Source: Phycisphaeraceae bacterium (GTDB taxonomy: Bacteria > Planctomycetota > Phycisphaerae > Phycisphaerales > UBA1924). Taken from it: a stretch of 64,000 bases of DNA. Positions within the stretch are counted from its first letter, which is position 1. Each line of letters opens with the position of its first letter. Under the pieces are notes generated by a model. It searched no databases and was not told the origin of the DNA. It was given only the letters and a program-made list of their open reading frames with translations. Shown one piece after another: positions 17,258-26,600 of this stretch. The DNA is taken from assembly GCA_019636795.1 (NCBI GenBank), contig JAHBWW010000001.1, forward strand, positions 496,001-560,000, given 5' to 3'. Both the position numbers and the translations under genes were made by a program.

Positions 17258-18028
17258 CTACCCGCCCGGCTGCAAATTCTTGAGAAGTGTCGTTTCAACG
17301 TGCTTTGCACCGAGCGGTGTGAGGACAGCCATTGACTCGGCATCATTGAATTCAACCAACCTGTTCTGGTGCAGCTGAAGAATCACATTTTTCTTGTACA
17401 ACGATTTATTTGAGTATTCAATCCAATTCACGAGATCGTCAAGGGCCACTGGTTTCGCCGAGGAGTAAAGCAACACAAGCGTCTGGTCCTTCGCTTTCAT
17501 CGCTGGATTCAGCACGCGGCGAACATCTCCAGTCGCCCAAACCAACGGAACACGCCGATCAACCAAAGCCGATACTGCAGCCGTTGCCGCCTTCGTGGTT
17601 GTCGCATGAAATACCCGAATGAGCTCAGCCATAACCCACGATGACATCTCTATTACGGCGGTTGCATCCATTTGATTCGCATCAACTTCGCCGCCGACAT
17701 GCCCCACCCCTCGGTTATTCCGAATCTCATACAAGACTGGAAGCATCCTCGATATGAGTATTCGAAACCCGCGTGGAAGAGATGTCTCCCGCTCTAAAGC
17801 CCTGCACGCGTCCACCATATTCGAGGGTTTTGTCGCGTTGCCGGGCATCGCCCCGTCCGCATGACCTCGGAGGATTGAATAAACAATCTCGCAGAATTTG
17901 CCGCCATTCAGCTCTGCTGGCTCCCATCGATGCTCATAGTAATTGTGTACTATCTCCGTATAGGCAGACAGTAACTCTTCGCGAAGCTGTGCCGGAACAC
18001 CGCCGAGATATATCGCTAAGTCACTCAT
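17258..18028 (-). CDS. HEPN-motif protein with C-terminal winged-helix-like domain
   Basis: A 256-aa protein. The N-terminal half is mostly helical. At residues 103-110 it carries R-N-N-R-G-V-G-H, fitting the HEPN signature R-[polar]-x4-6-H that forms the active site of many toxin and defence ribonucleases. The C-terminal half, from about residue 165, looks like a winged helix (DLVNWIEYSNKSLYKKNVILQLHQN then a strand-turn and LTPLGAKHV). It lies 19 bases behind the 180-aa gene on the same strand, so the two are probably co-transcribed. Two 60-base stretches counted by eye have 23 and 29 G+C, against 43 of 60 in groEL, which suggests horizontal transfer. RNase function is inference from the motif. 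Confidence 0.7.
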   Translation of the reverse strand: MSDLAIYLGGVPAQLREELLSAYTEIVHNYYEHRWEPAELNGGKFCEIVYSILRGHADGAMPGNATKPSNMVDACRALERETSLPRGFRILISRMLPVLYEIRNNRGVGHVGGEVDANQMDATAVIEMSSWVMAELIRVFHATTTKAATAAVSALVDRRVPLVWATGDVRRVLNPAMKAKDQTLVLLYSSAKPVALDDLVNWIEYSNKSLYKKNVILQLHQNRLVEFNDAESMAVLTPLGAKHVETTLLKNLQPGG

Positions 18029-18047
18029 CAGTCATAGACGCACTTGA

Positions 18048-18590
18048 CTACTTGGACTTCGGCCTCTTCGCAGCCTTTTTCGCGCCGCGCTTGGCGACAG
18101 CCTTCTTCTTGAATTCGTTTGCCTTCTCGCGATCGGGAAGCAAATCGACAAACTGCTTTCCATTGTAAGAAAGTTCGAGTTCCTTGCCCTTCAAAAACAG
18201 ACCGGCCCTCCTGGCGTTGTCGACATCGCGATTGAAGTTATTGGAATCAAAATTGATACTCGCACGTCTGAAAATCTCCTGAAGATCTTCCTTCGTGTGA
18301 GTTTCGTTGCCCCGATTTTCCCTGAACCTAGCTGCGACCGCCAACTCCTCTTGCTTGGTCGTTGGCTTCTTGTTGGCGAAGAACGTAGCCGGCTCTTCCG
18401 TGTTGCTGTCGGTGCTGCCGCCCCGGCCGCCCGTAGCACTCGAATTGTCATAACCAGCTGATGGGGTTGTGGGTGCAGCGACACCCAGCATGACGGCCGC
18501 CCCCTGCAGTAGACGGACTTGCTCTTCTTCGCCGTGCTGGGCCAGAATTTCGAGTAGCTGTTTCGCTGATTCGCCAAATGACTTTGCCAT
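18048..18590 (-). CDS. Winged-helix-like protein with basic tail, partner of HEPN gene
   Basis: A 180-aa protein of unknown family. Residues 1-45 are helical (FGESAKQLLEILAQHGEEEQ). Residues about 45-75 are a Ser/Thr/Gly/Asp linker. Residues about 75-155 look like a winged-helix module: TTKQEELAVAARFRENRG, THTKEDLQEIFRRAS, then DVDNARRAGLFL and ELSYNGKQFVDLL. The tail from about 155 is strongly Lys/Arg/Ala-rich (KKKAVAKRGAKKAAKR), as in nucleic-acid-binding extensions. A GGAAAGG Shine-Dalgarno precedes the ATG. It is the first gene of a two-gene cassette with the HEPN protein, 56 bases after groEL. It could sense nucleic acid or regulate its partner; this is inference. Confidence 0.68.
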   Translation of the reverse strand: MAKSFGESAKQLLEILAQHGEEEQVRLLQGAAVMLGVAAPTTPSAGYDNSSATGGRGGSTDSNTEEPATFFANKKPTTKQEELAVAARFRENRGNETHTKEDLQEIFRRASINFDSNNFNRDVDNARRAGLFLKGKELELSYNGKQFVDLLPDREKANEFKKKAVAKRGAKKAAKRPKSK

Positions 18591-18646
18591 TGCTGGTCCT
18601 TTCCAAAATCGTCACACGCCGATTTCTCGACGTGAGACGGAGTATA

Positions 18647-20281
18647 TCAATAATCCATATCATCCATCCCAGCGCCAGCCCCCACCGGCGCCTTCTTCTC
18701 CTTGATCTCCACAATCGCCGCATCCGTCGTCAGCAGCAGGCCCGAGATGCTTGCTGCGTTCTGCAGGGCGATGCGTTCGACCTTGGTCGGGACGATGACG
18801 CCCATCTTGACCAGGTCGCCGTATTCCTGCGTCAGCGCGTTGAAGCCGAAGTTAGTTTCGCTGCTTTCTTCGATCTTGCTGGCGATGACCGAGCCGTCGA
18901 GGCCGCAGTTCTTGGCGATCTGCTTGACCGGCGCGGTGACGGCCCGACTGACGATGTCGATGCCGATGCGCTCGTCGCCGTCGCACTTCTTGCGGAGTGC
19001 GTCGAGGACCTTGCGGGCGCGAAGGATCGCGACGCCGCCGCCGGGCAGGATGCCTTCTTCGACCGCAGCGCGGCAGGCGTGGAGGGCGTCCTCGACGCGA
19101 GCCTTCTTCTCCTTCATCTCGACTTCGGTCGCCGCCCCGACGTTGATCTGCGCCACGCCGCCGGCGAGTTTGGCCAGACGCTCTTCGAGTTTCTCGCGGT
19201 CGTAGTCGCTGCTGCTGGCCTCGATCTGGTGGCGGAGCATGTCGATGCGGCCCTTGATATCAGCGCTCTTGCCCGCACCTTCGACGACGGTGGTGTTGTC
19301 CTTGTCGATCGTGACCTTCTTGGCCCGGCCGAGATCGGCGAGGGTGAGTTTTTCGAGGTCGATGCCGAGTTCTTCCATGATCGCGGTGCCGCCGGTGAGA
19401 GTGGCGATGTCTTCGAGCATGGCCTTGCGGCGGTCGCCGAAGCCAGGCGCCTTGACCGCTGCGACCTTAAGCACGCCGCGAAGTTTGTTCACGACGAGTG
19501 TGGCCAGGGCTTCGGAGTCGATGTCCTCGGCGATGATGAGCAGGCTGTCGCCGCTTTCAGCGATCTTGCCGAGAATGGGCAGCAGGTCCTTGGCACTCGA
19601 GAGCTTCTTCTCGTGGATGAGGATGTAAGGCTTCTCGAGGACGCACTCCATCGTCGCGGTGTTGGTGACGAAGTGGGGGCTGAGGTAACCTTTGTCGAAC
19701 TGCATGCCTTCGACGAGTTCGACTTCGGTGTCGAGGCTCTTGCCTTCTTCGACGGTGATGACGCCGTCCTTGCCGACCTTGTCCATCGCGGTGGCAATGA
19801 TCTTGCCGATGGCTTCGTCCTGGTTGGCGCTGCATGTGCCGACCTGTGCGATTTCCTTGCTCGATGCGACGGGCTTGGACATGTTGTGCAGTTCGGCGAT
19901 CAGGGCGGTGACGGCCTTGTCGATGCCGCGCTTGATCTGGTTGGGGTTCGCGCCGCTGGTGATGTTCTTGAGCCCTTCAGCGAAAATCGCCTCGGCGTAG
20001 ATCGTGGCGGTCGTGGTGCCGTCGCCCGCTTCCTTCGAAGCCTTTGACGCGACTTCCTTGACCATCTGCGCGCCCATGTTCTCGTACGGATCGTCGAGCG
20101 TGATCTCCTTGGCCACGGTCACGCCGTCCTTGGTGACGGTCGGTGCGCCGAATGACTTTTCGAGGACGACGACGCGGCCGCTGGGGCCGAGCGTGACCTT
20201 GACGGCGTGTGCGAGTTTCTGAACGCCGCGAAGAATCTTCTCGCGGGCCTCGTTACTGAAAGCGATTTGTTTGGCTGCCAT
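18647..20281 (-). CDS. groEL: Chaperonin GroEL (Hsp60)
   Basis: A 544-aa chaperonin subunit of normal length. It starts [17 protein letters not shown] and contains the nucleotide-binding [16 protein letters not shown] and the ATPase loop [14 protein letters not shown], as well as [22 protein letters not shown]. The C-terminus is [11 protein letters not shown], a short relative of the usual GGM tail. With GroES it folds proteins in a 14-mer cage in the cytoplasm. ACAGGAG precedes the ATG. It lies in the order groES-orf74-groEL; no HrcA/CIRCE operator was found upstream of groES, so heat-shock control must work in another way. Confidence 0.97.
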   Translation of the reverse strand: MAAKQIAFSNEAREKILRGVQKLAHAVKVTLGPSGRVVVLEKSFGAPTVTKDGVTVAKEITLDDPYENMGAQMVKEVASKASKEAGDGTTTATIYAEAIFAEGLKNITSGANPNQIKRGIDKAVTALIAELHNMSKPVASSKEIAQVGTCSANQDEAIGKIIATAMDKVGKDGVITVEEGKSLDTEVELVEGMQFDKGYLSPHFVTNTATMECVLEKPYILIHEKKLSSAKDLLPILGKIAESGDSLLIIAEDIDSEALATLVVNKLRGVLKVAAVKAPGFGDRRKAMLEDIATLTGGTAIMEELGIDLEKLTLADLGRAKKVTIDKDNTTVVEGAGKSADIKGRIDMLRHQIEASSSDYDREKLEERLAKLAGGVAQINVGAATEVEMKEKKARVEDALHACRAAVEEGILPGGGVAILRARKVLDALRKKCDGDERIGIDIVSRAVTAPVKQIAKNCGLDGSVIASKIEESSETNFGFNALTQEYGDLVKMGVIVPTKVERIALQNAASISGLLLTTDAAIVEIKEKKAPVGAGAGMDDMDY

Positions 20282-20304
20282 ATTCTGACTCCTGTTTCTT
20301 CTGA

Positions 20305-20334
20305 GGCACTAGGCCTTGGGCACTAGGCACTGGG
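20305..20334. repeat. Short direct repeats before groEL
   Basis: GGCACTAGGC occurs at 20305-20314 and 20319-20328, followed by the partial copy GGCACTGGG at 20326-20334. The repeats fill the gap between the 74-aa gene and groEL. They may be simple slippage or a binding site. Confidence 0.5.
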
Positions 20335-20338
20335 TTAG

Positions 20339-20563
20339 TTACTGCGGCAATCCGATACGGATATATGCGACCCGTTCGGCATCGATGATGAAAATGCTCT
20401 GCCCGTCTGTGAGTTTGATCAGGTGATCGGGTTCATCGGGGACGAGCATGGCGTTGCGGACGATGAGCTGGGTGTTTGGCTCGGGGATGCCATGAAAGGC
20501 AAACGTGGCCGAGCGTTGGCCCTTGAGTTCACCGAGTGCTTTGCGGAGTTGGTCGATGTTCAT
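20339..20563 (-). CDS. Small hypothetical protein between groES and groEL
   Basis: A 74-aa protein. It starts with a helix (MNIDQLRKALGELKG) and continues with alternating strands (SATFAFHGIP, QLIVRNAMLV, HLIKLTDGQSIFIIDAERVAYIRIGL). The strand-rich pattern ending in IDAERVAYIRIG recalls Sm-like or small beta-barrel proteins, but no family can be assigned. It is 21 bases downstream of groES and 57 bases upstream of groEL on the same strand, so it is almost certainly co-transcribed with the chaperonin genes. Its function is unknown; a chaperonin-related or regulatory role is only suggested by position. Confidence 0.75.
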   Translation of the reverse strand: MNIDQLRKALGELKGQRSATFAFHGIPEPNTQLIVRNAMLVPDEPDHLIKLTDGQSIFIIDAERVAYIRIGLPQ

Positions 20564-20584
20564 GAATCACTCTGTCCGCCGGGC

Positions 20585-20899
20585 TTAGTCGATGATCGCG
20601 AGGATGTCTTCCTCGGTCATGATGAGCAGTTCGCTGTCGTCGATCTTGACTTCGGTGCCCGCGTAGGACGAGAAGATCACGCGGTCGCCGGCCTTGACGG
20701 TCAGCGGGATGCGCTTGCCCGTCTCGGTGTTGAGCGAGCCATCGCCGACGGCCTTGATGGTGCCGCTCTTCGGGCGGTCCTTGCTCGATTCGGGCAGGTA
20801 GATGCCGCTGTCGGTGCGATCCTGGGCTTCGTCGCGCTCGACGAGGATCTTGTTGTGCAGGGGGCGGACGGAGACGGATTTCCTGGTTTTGACGGCCAT
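20585..20899 (-). CDS. groES: Co-chaperonin GroES
   Basis: A 104-aa co-chaperonin. It has VRPLHNKILVERDEAQDRTDSG (the conserved N-terminal strand and the start of the mobile loop), IYLPESSKDRPKSGTIKAVGDG and the C-terminal strand KIDDSELLIMTEEDILAII. It caps the GroEL ring. It is slightly longer at the N-terminus than the usual 95-97 aa. It is the first gene of the groES-orf74-groEL unit. An AGAAAGGA Shine-Dalgarno lies about ten bases before the ATG. Confidence 0.96.
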   Translation of the reverse strand: MAVKTRKSVSVRPLHNKILVERDEAQDRTDSGIYLPESSKDRPKSGTIKAVGDGSLNTETGKRIPLTVKAGDRVIFSSYAGTEVKIDDSELLIMTEEDILAIID

Positions 20900-21005
20900 G
20901 AGTCTGATTCCTTTCTAAGAACGCCTTGTGCAGAGGCTTGTTGATGAGTGATCCGTGCGGACACCTCAATGAACCGCGAAGTCAAACGCGACTACGCGTG
21001 GTTTG

Positions 21006-21575
21006 CTATGAAGACAGTTCTCCCGGCCAGCGGTTGTGGTAGAAGCGCGAGAGGCAGCGCTGAAGCACGCCGAGCATGAGTTCAAGATCGCCCTGGCCAT
21101 GCGGGCGATCAACGACAGCAAAGACGCCAGCCCGCAACGCAGCCGCGATGTGCCGCGCATCGTCACGGTGCGTGCTGGTCGGCTTGACCGCGACAATCGG
21201 AGGCGGCGCGTCGAGGCGCCGCAGGAGTTCGAGAATGCGAGGCCCGCCTTCGCTTGCGTATCCAGCCGACGATGCTTCCATCGGCAGGCCGAGATCGACG
21301 ATCGCGATGTGGACCGGGCAGGACTGGATGACGCGGGTGGCTTCCTGGCCGGTGCCCGCGCGCAGCGAGCGGATGCCCATCGGTTCGAGCAGCGTCGGCA
21401 GACGCTCGACCCACGGGTTTTCGTGCCGACCGGCGTAGGAAAGGAGCAGGTTCAGACGCACGCCTCCCCCGGGCCCAGTGGGGGGGCCACCAAAGTCGTC
21501 GGGATGCGAGCGCACGTTCCGCATGCCACAGACGAGGCAAAGAGTGTGCCGGAAGGCAGGCTCACATAACGACAT
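21006..21575 (-). CDS. Response-regulator receiver-like protein
   Basis: A 189-aa protein whose start is uncertain (ATG 21575 or ATG 21524). From about residue 40 it resembles a receiver domain: LNLLLSYAG, then CPVHIAIVDLGLPMEA, where the Asp of IVDLGLP would be the phosphoacceptor, then PPPIVAVKPTS and AALRAGVFAVVDRP (receiver strands 4 and 5). No DNA-binding or output domain follows, so it may be a stand-alone receiver. The N-terminus has CLVCGM and a nearby His, a possible metal knuckle if the longer start is right. It lies 106 bases upstream of groES, same strand. Confidence 0.6.
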   Translation of the reverse strand: MSLCEPAFRHTLCLVCGMRNVRSHPDDFGGPPTGPGGGVRLNLLLSYAGRHENPWVERLPTLLEPMGIRSLRAGTGQEATRVIQSCPVHIAIVDLGLPMEASSAGYASEGGPRILELLRRLDAPPPIVAVKPTSTHRDDARHIAAALRAGVFAVVDRPHGQGDLELMLGVLQRCLSRFYHNRWPGELSS

Positions 21576-21769
21576 GTATTACAAGCGTTTAGGAAACTAT
21601 TGCGGCCCTGGATACTGCCAATGACACGCGCTCCGGGCCTGCGAGGTGCCAAATCGGCAGGCTGCTATCGATGCCAGTTGAGGCTTCGTGGCTGTGCGTG
21701 GGTTTGTTCTGGACACAGTATTCGGACTTCGGTCGGGATCGCTCTGCGGAGGTGCGATACACTCCATCA

Positions 21770-23110
21770 ATGACGATGTTGGCCTGGATTTTTCTGATCG
21801 TGGCAGCTGGCTTGGCTGTCGTTGTTGCGTACCTCGTGTCGGGCAGGGCCAGACTCTTCGCCCAGCACGCTAGCGACCGCGCGAGCGCCGAGTCACTCGA
21901 GCGCGCGTTGGCCGAATCACGCAGCGAGCTCGATCGCGCCCGCGCCACCGAAGAGCAGGCGCGCGACCGCATCGTCGAACTGAGCAAGGAGTGCGCGATG
22001 CTGCGCGAGAGGCTCGAAAACGCCGAACTCCTGCGGCAGGAACTCGAACGCCACGAGCAGAGGCTGCGCGAATCGTTCGCAGCATTGTCCAACGAGGCGC
22101 TCAAGTCTTCGCTGGCGTCGTCGCGCGAGGAGTTTCTCGCACACGCCAAGCCATACTTCGACGCAGCCAGGCAGGAGCACGCCAATCTCGTTAGGCCTAT
22201 CGGGGAAACGCTGGAGAAGACGCGCGAGAGGCTTGAATCGATCGAGCGGGCGCGGGCTGAGAGCTTTGCCGCGCTGGGCAAGCACATCGAAATGGTTTCG
22301 GGTGCGAGCGAAGGGCTGCGGAACGAAACCGAGCGACTGACTCGCGCGCTGAGCAGGCCCGAAGTGCGCGGTCAGTATGGCGAGATTCAATTGCGGCGCG
22401 TCGCGGAACTTGCGGGGATGGTCAGCTATTGCGACTTCACGGAGCAGACGAGTTCGCGCGATGGCGAGGGCAACCTGCTTCGACCGGATATGGTCGTGCG
22501 CCTGCCCAACGAGCGCGTCATCGCGGTTGATGCCAAGACCAATACCTATGCATACCTCGAAGCGGTCAACGCCCGCGATGAGGCTGAGCGAGAGAAACAT
22601 CTTGACCGATTCGCGGGGCATGTGCAGGATCAGACCAAAAAACTATCGGACAAGCGATACTGGGCACAGTTTGACGGCGCTCCGGAGTTTGTCGTCATGT
22701 TCGTGCCCGGAGACCACTTCATTGATGCAGCACTGGCCCGCCAGCCTGATCTGCTCGAAACCGCCGCCCAGCGAAATGTCATCCTGGCGAGTCCCTCGAC
22801 ATTGATTGGGTTGCTGCGGGCTGTGGCTGTGGGATGGCGCGAGCATCGGCTGGCGGAAGAAGCGCAAGCCTTGTTGCGCCTGGGTGCCGAACTGCACGAT
22901 CGGGCCGCCACAACCTTTGAACACGCACGAAAACTCGGCGATTCCATCCGCCAAAGTGTTGATCGCTACAACAGCCTCGTGGGTTCGATCGACCAGCGGA
23001 TGCTGCCGACGCTGCGCAAGTTTGAAGACGGCGGTGCTCGCAGCCCCAAGACACTGCCCGAATTATCCGGTGTCGAGGTCCAGCCGCGCACGCTCCAGGC
23101 AGGCGAATGA
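21770..23110 (+). CDS. rmuC: RmuC-family protein
   Basis: A 446-aa protein with an N-terminal membrane anchor (LAWIFLIVAAGLAVVVAYLV), a long coiled coil (about residues 35-190, Glu/Arg/Leu/Ala-rich) and the RmuC nuclease-like domain: VRGQYGEIQLRRVAELAGM, PDMVVRLPNERVIAVDAKT and FVVMFVPGDHFIDAAL. RmuC proteins limit recombination at inverted repeats and have a PD-(D/E)XK-like core. The ATG at 21770 is chosen because the anchor starts there; an upstream ATG at 21671 would add 33 residues without conserved content. Confidence 0.9.
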   Translation: MTMLAWIFLIVAAGLAVVVAYLVSGRARLFAQHASDRASAESLERALAESRSELDRARATEEQARDRIVELSKECAMLRERLENAELLRQELERHEQRLRESFAALSNEALKSSLASSREEFLAHAKPYFDAARQEHANLVRPIGETLEKTRERLESIERARAESFAALGKHIEMVSGASEGLRNETERLTRALSRPEVRGQYGEIQLRRVAELAGMVSYCDFTEQTSSRDGEGNLLRPDMVVRLPNERVIAVDAKTNTYAYLEAVNARDEAEREKHLDRFAGHVQDQTKKLSDKRYWAQFDGAPEFVVMFVPGDHFIDAALARQPDLLETAAQRNVILASPSTLIGLLRAVAVGWREHRLAEEAQALLRLGAELHDRAATTFEHARKLGDSIRQSVDRYNSLVGSIDQRMLPTLRKFEDGGARSPKTLPELSGVEVQPRTLQAGE

Positions 23111-23135
23111 AGCAACCCGCCGCTTGCTCGCTCGA

Positions 23136-23582
23136 TCACTTGGTCAGCACGACGACTCCGAGCAGGATCAATACCACCCCCGCAACCTTGCGTGCTGTCA
23201 TCGGCTCACCCAGCAGCAGCCAGCCGAGCACGACTCCCGTCGCAGGCGCGAGCGCGAACGCAATGGGTTTGATCCGCGAGATCTCGCCGAGTGACAGCGC
23301 GGCGTAAAAGAAGATCAACGCAGCCGCCCCGGCGACGAGTCCCGAGCCAAGGATGATCTTGCTCCATGTCGCACCCGAGATGCCGCGCAGCGGCTGGGCC
23401 TCGACCGCGCTGAAATCTCTCGCAATGAAGAACGCGATGACGATCAACGGCAGGGCGACGAGGGAACGGAACATGACCGCTGCAAAGGGGCCGATTTCCT
23501 TGGAATGCAGGGCCGAGCGCGTCGCAACTTCCCCGACGCCCCAGCACAGCCCCGCTGCAATGGCGAGCAGAATGGCCTTCAT
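23136..23582 (-). CDS. Single-domain EamA/DMT-type membrane transporter
   Basis: A 148-aa membrane protein with about five hydrophobic helices. KAILLAIAAGLCWGVGEVATR and the final GVVLGWLLLGEPMTARKVAGVVLILLG are the entry and exit signatures of one EamA (DMT superfamily) repeat. Most EamA transporters have two repeats of about 300 aa in total; half-length versions probably work as dimers. It would transport a small metabolite across the inner membrane; the substrate is unknown. It is convergent with rmuC (25-bp gap). Confidence 0.85.
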   Translation of the reverse strand: MKAILLAIAAGLCWGVGEVATRSALHSKEIGPFAAVMFRSLVALPLIVIAFFIARDFSAVEAQPLRGISGATWSKIILGSGLVAGAAALIFFYAALSLGEISRIKPIAFALAPATGVVLGWLLLGEPMTARKVAGVVLILLGVVVLTK

Positions 23583-23663
23583 GGAGCAAAGCGTATCCGC
23601 GAACCCAGACCGGCGAGTTCGGCGCGCCCGCTTCTGCCAGCTTGAACCGGCCAGAGTTGCTCC

Positions 23664-26600
23664 TCAATCAACTTTGGTCGGCGCGACCGTTGTCTTGCCC
23701 GAAGAGTCTTCCCGAACGATCTGGATTCGGGCGTCAGCCGTACGCAGGTGCAGATCACGCTGTGGGAAGGCGATCTCGACATCGTTTTCGCGGAACGTCT
23801 TGAGAATGCCCATGTGCATCTGGTGTCGCGTGGCGACGAAGTTGCTGATGCTTGCAATATGGCAGCGCACCTCAAAGTTCAGCGTGCTGTCGCCGAAGCC
23901 CAGAAACAGCGCCTGAGGCGGAGGATCGCGCAGCACGAGTGGAATCTGATTCGCAACACGCAACAACAGTTCTACAACCTTGTCAACATCCGAGCCGTAA
24001 CTGACACCGACAGGGATCATGACACGCAGCACCGGATCGGTCAGAGTCCAGTTGATCACCTGATCGGTGATAAACGTGCGGTTGGGAATGATGAGTTCCT
24101 TGCGGTCCCAGTCGGTGATCATGGTTGCCCGCATGCGGATTCGTGTGACGTTGCCCGATACGCCACCCACCGTGACGGTATCGCCAACACGAATCGGCCG
24201 TTCCGCGAGGATAATGAGCCCGGAAACAAAGTTGGCAAAGATCTCCTGAAGTCCGAACGCGAGTCCAAACGTCAGTGCAGCGGCGAGCCATTGGACCTTG
24301 CTCCACGAGATCCCGATGGCGTTGAATGCGATTGTGATGCCCACAATCGCGATGACATATCGAAGGACTGTGCTCAGCGCGTACCGGCTGCCTGCATCAA
24401 GCGGAAGTTGCTGAAGAACGACAATCTCGACCAGTCCCGGAAGGTTGCGAAACGCCAGAATCGTGGCGAGCAGGATGATAAAACCAAGTCCCAGATCGGC
24501 GAGTGTTACGACAACCGCCGAGGTCGCTGGTGACTCAGCTGACGAAGAAACACTGGATATCAAACCGGTCGGAGAGAGGCTCGTCGAACCGCTTGCGGGC
24601 GAAGCGGATGGAGTTGTCGCTGGGGGGGCGTCTGGAGCGTCGGTCGCAAACGGTGCGAGTTCGAGTTCGGGCACCACGCCTTCGCGATCGCCCTGTGCAA
24701 TGTGTATGCGCGGCCAGACTTCAACACGATCGAGCATCTTGAGCGCTGGCAACACCGAAGCCCAGGTCGCGTACAAGCCCAGTACGAGTGAAACAACAAT
24801 GGCCAGGCGAAACAGTTGCTGTGTCTGCGCACTGATGGCGGGGAGATCCAGTTTCTCCTCCTCGATCGGCGCGCCACCTTCGGCACCTGTCGATTCGCCA
24901 CGTGCCTGTTCGCGGCGGCGTCGCGCGTCTTCAATGGCCACCTTGCGCCGGGCGAGAAAGAGCCATCGCTGCAGAAAGGCGTTCATGAGTATCAACGACA
25001 AGATCAGCGCCAGCGTGGCCTGAAACCGCGACTCGAGCTGAACCGCGGTGTAGTGATATCCCAACCACGAAACCGTTGCAAACGACAGGGGCAGCGCCAC
25101 CACCAGAGGGAACCAGACATAGCGCAGTCGATCAATCGCGCCATCAGGATTGCGCTTGCAGTATTCCCCGATCACCGCGCCACGAGGACGAAGCACACGC
25201 TCAAGCCACAATGACAGCAGCACCAACTGAGTCGTGAACGCCAGGCGGCCCAGAGTCGCGACCGATGACTCGACCCCGAGGCGCTCGAAGTATTCCGAAA
25301 CCCCGAAGGCAATCAGCGTCGGCGTAATGAACCAGTGCAGGTGAAGGCGGATCGCGCGCACCGAAGCCGTCGGCCAGCGGAAGTGGGCATCGAGCAATCC
25401 CCCGGGCTGGGCCAAGCGGGAGAGCGTGATCAGTGGCAGACCGAGCAAGGCTGCCGATTGCAGACCGTGCGCCAGTGCGATCGCTGTGGCCCCCTGATCG
25501 ATCGGGCTGGCGCATATCCATCCCAGGTTCCACAGAAACAACGGGAGTGGCAGTGCCATCCCCACCGTCATCGCGAACGCCCGCAGCGTGTGCTCGAACG
25601 AATCCGTCCGGTAACTGCTGACGCTCTTTGCCGTCTCCTTGAGTAACTTGCGGCACCTGCGAGCGACGACAAACGATGCAATCGTGAGGAGCGCTAGCCC
25701 GACCGAAACGTGCGCACGCTTGATGGCCGAACGCCACGTTAGTTCTAAAGCCTGCACCCACGCCGATGGATCGAGCGTCAAGGCGATGGAGTTCGCAAAA
25801 TCCTGCAAGCGTGGCAGCCCATCAACCGACACACTTCGGATCCAGAGGATGCGCTCTTCGATGAATCGCTCGTACGCACTCGCCGCGGCGAGGTATTCCT
25901 GCGTGGTCTCTTCGACCTCGATCAGGAGATTGAAGTGTGTCGTTGCATCTGCTACAAGGCGGTCAAGAGTGTCGCGGCGATTGATGGCCAGCTCACGCGC
26001 GACTGCTTCGATGTCGAGTCGCACCGTCTCCGATTCCACCGGGCCGACTTGTTGCATGAGGGACTCGACGGTCGTGCTGATATCGCCAGCGCCCGACCGC
26101 TCTTCCTGCCGCTCGATGAGTGTGACCTGGGCCTGTTCCAGTTGCTGGCGCGCCGTGCGAAGTGACCGCTTGAGGTCCGACACGTTGGGCAGCATCTCAT
26201 ATTGCCGACGCAGAAGCAGTCCCGTTGCCCGGTTCAGCCCGGTCGCCACGATGCGACGCCGCACAGACTGATACCCCTCGCGCATCGCTGCCAATCCCAC
26301 TCGCATCTGCCGCAGGTCCTCGGTATCCTGGTCGATGCGTTGCGTGGTGCCCTCGCGGCCGACCCGCAGGTCAGCCAATTCCTTGTTCCTGTCCGCAAAT
26401 TCCTGAAGCACCGGATGCTGGCGGGCCGCCTCGCGGCGCAATCGCTCGGCTTCGAGTGCAGCAGCCTGCGCTTCGAGTTGTCGCCGATCGCTCACAAGCC
26501 GCTGAAAAATCTCAATCAATTTCTCAGCGTTTCCGACCTGTCGCAAGGCCCGGTCTCGCCGCGCTGGTGTGATGTCTCGCCGCGCGTCATAGCACCGCAC

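Noticed and set aside
18578-20047. 489-codon rightward frame opposite groEL
   Set aside because: Antisense of a highly conserved chaperonin; Asp/Val/Leu-rich shadow typical of high-GC DNA.
20900-21005. Searched for a CIRCE operator before groES
   Set aside because: No TTAGCACTC-N9-GAGTGCTAA-like repeat is present.
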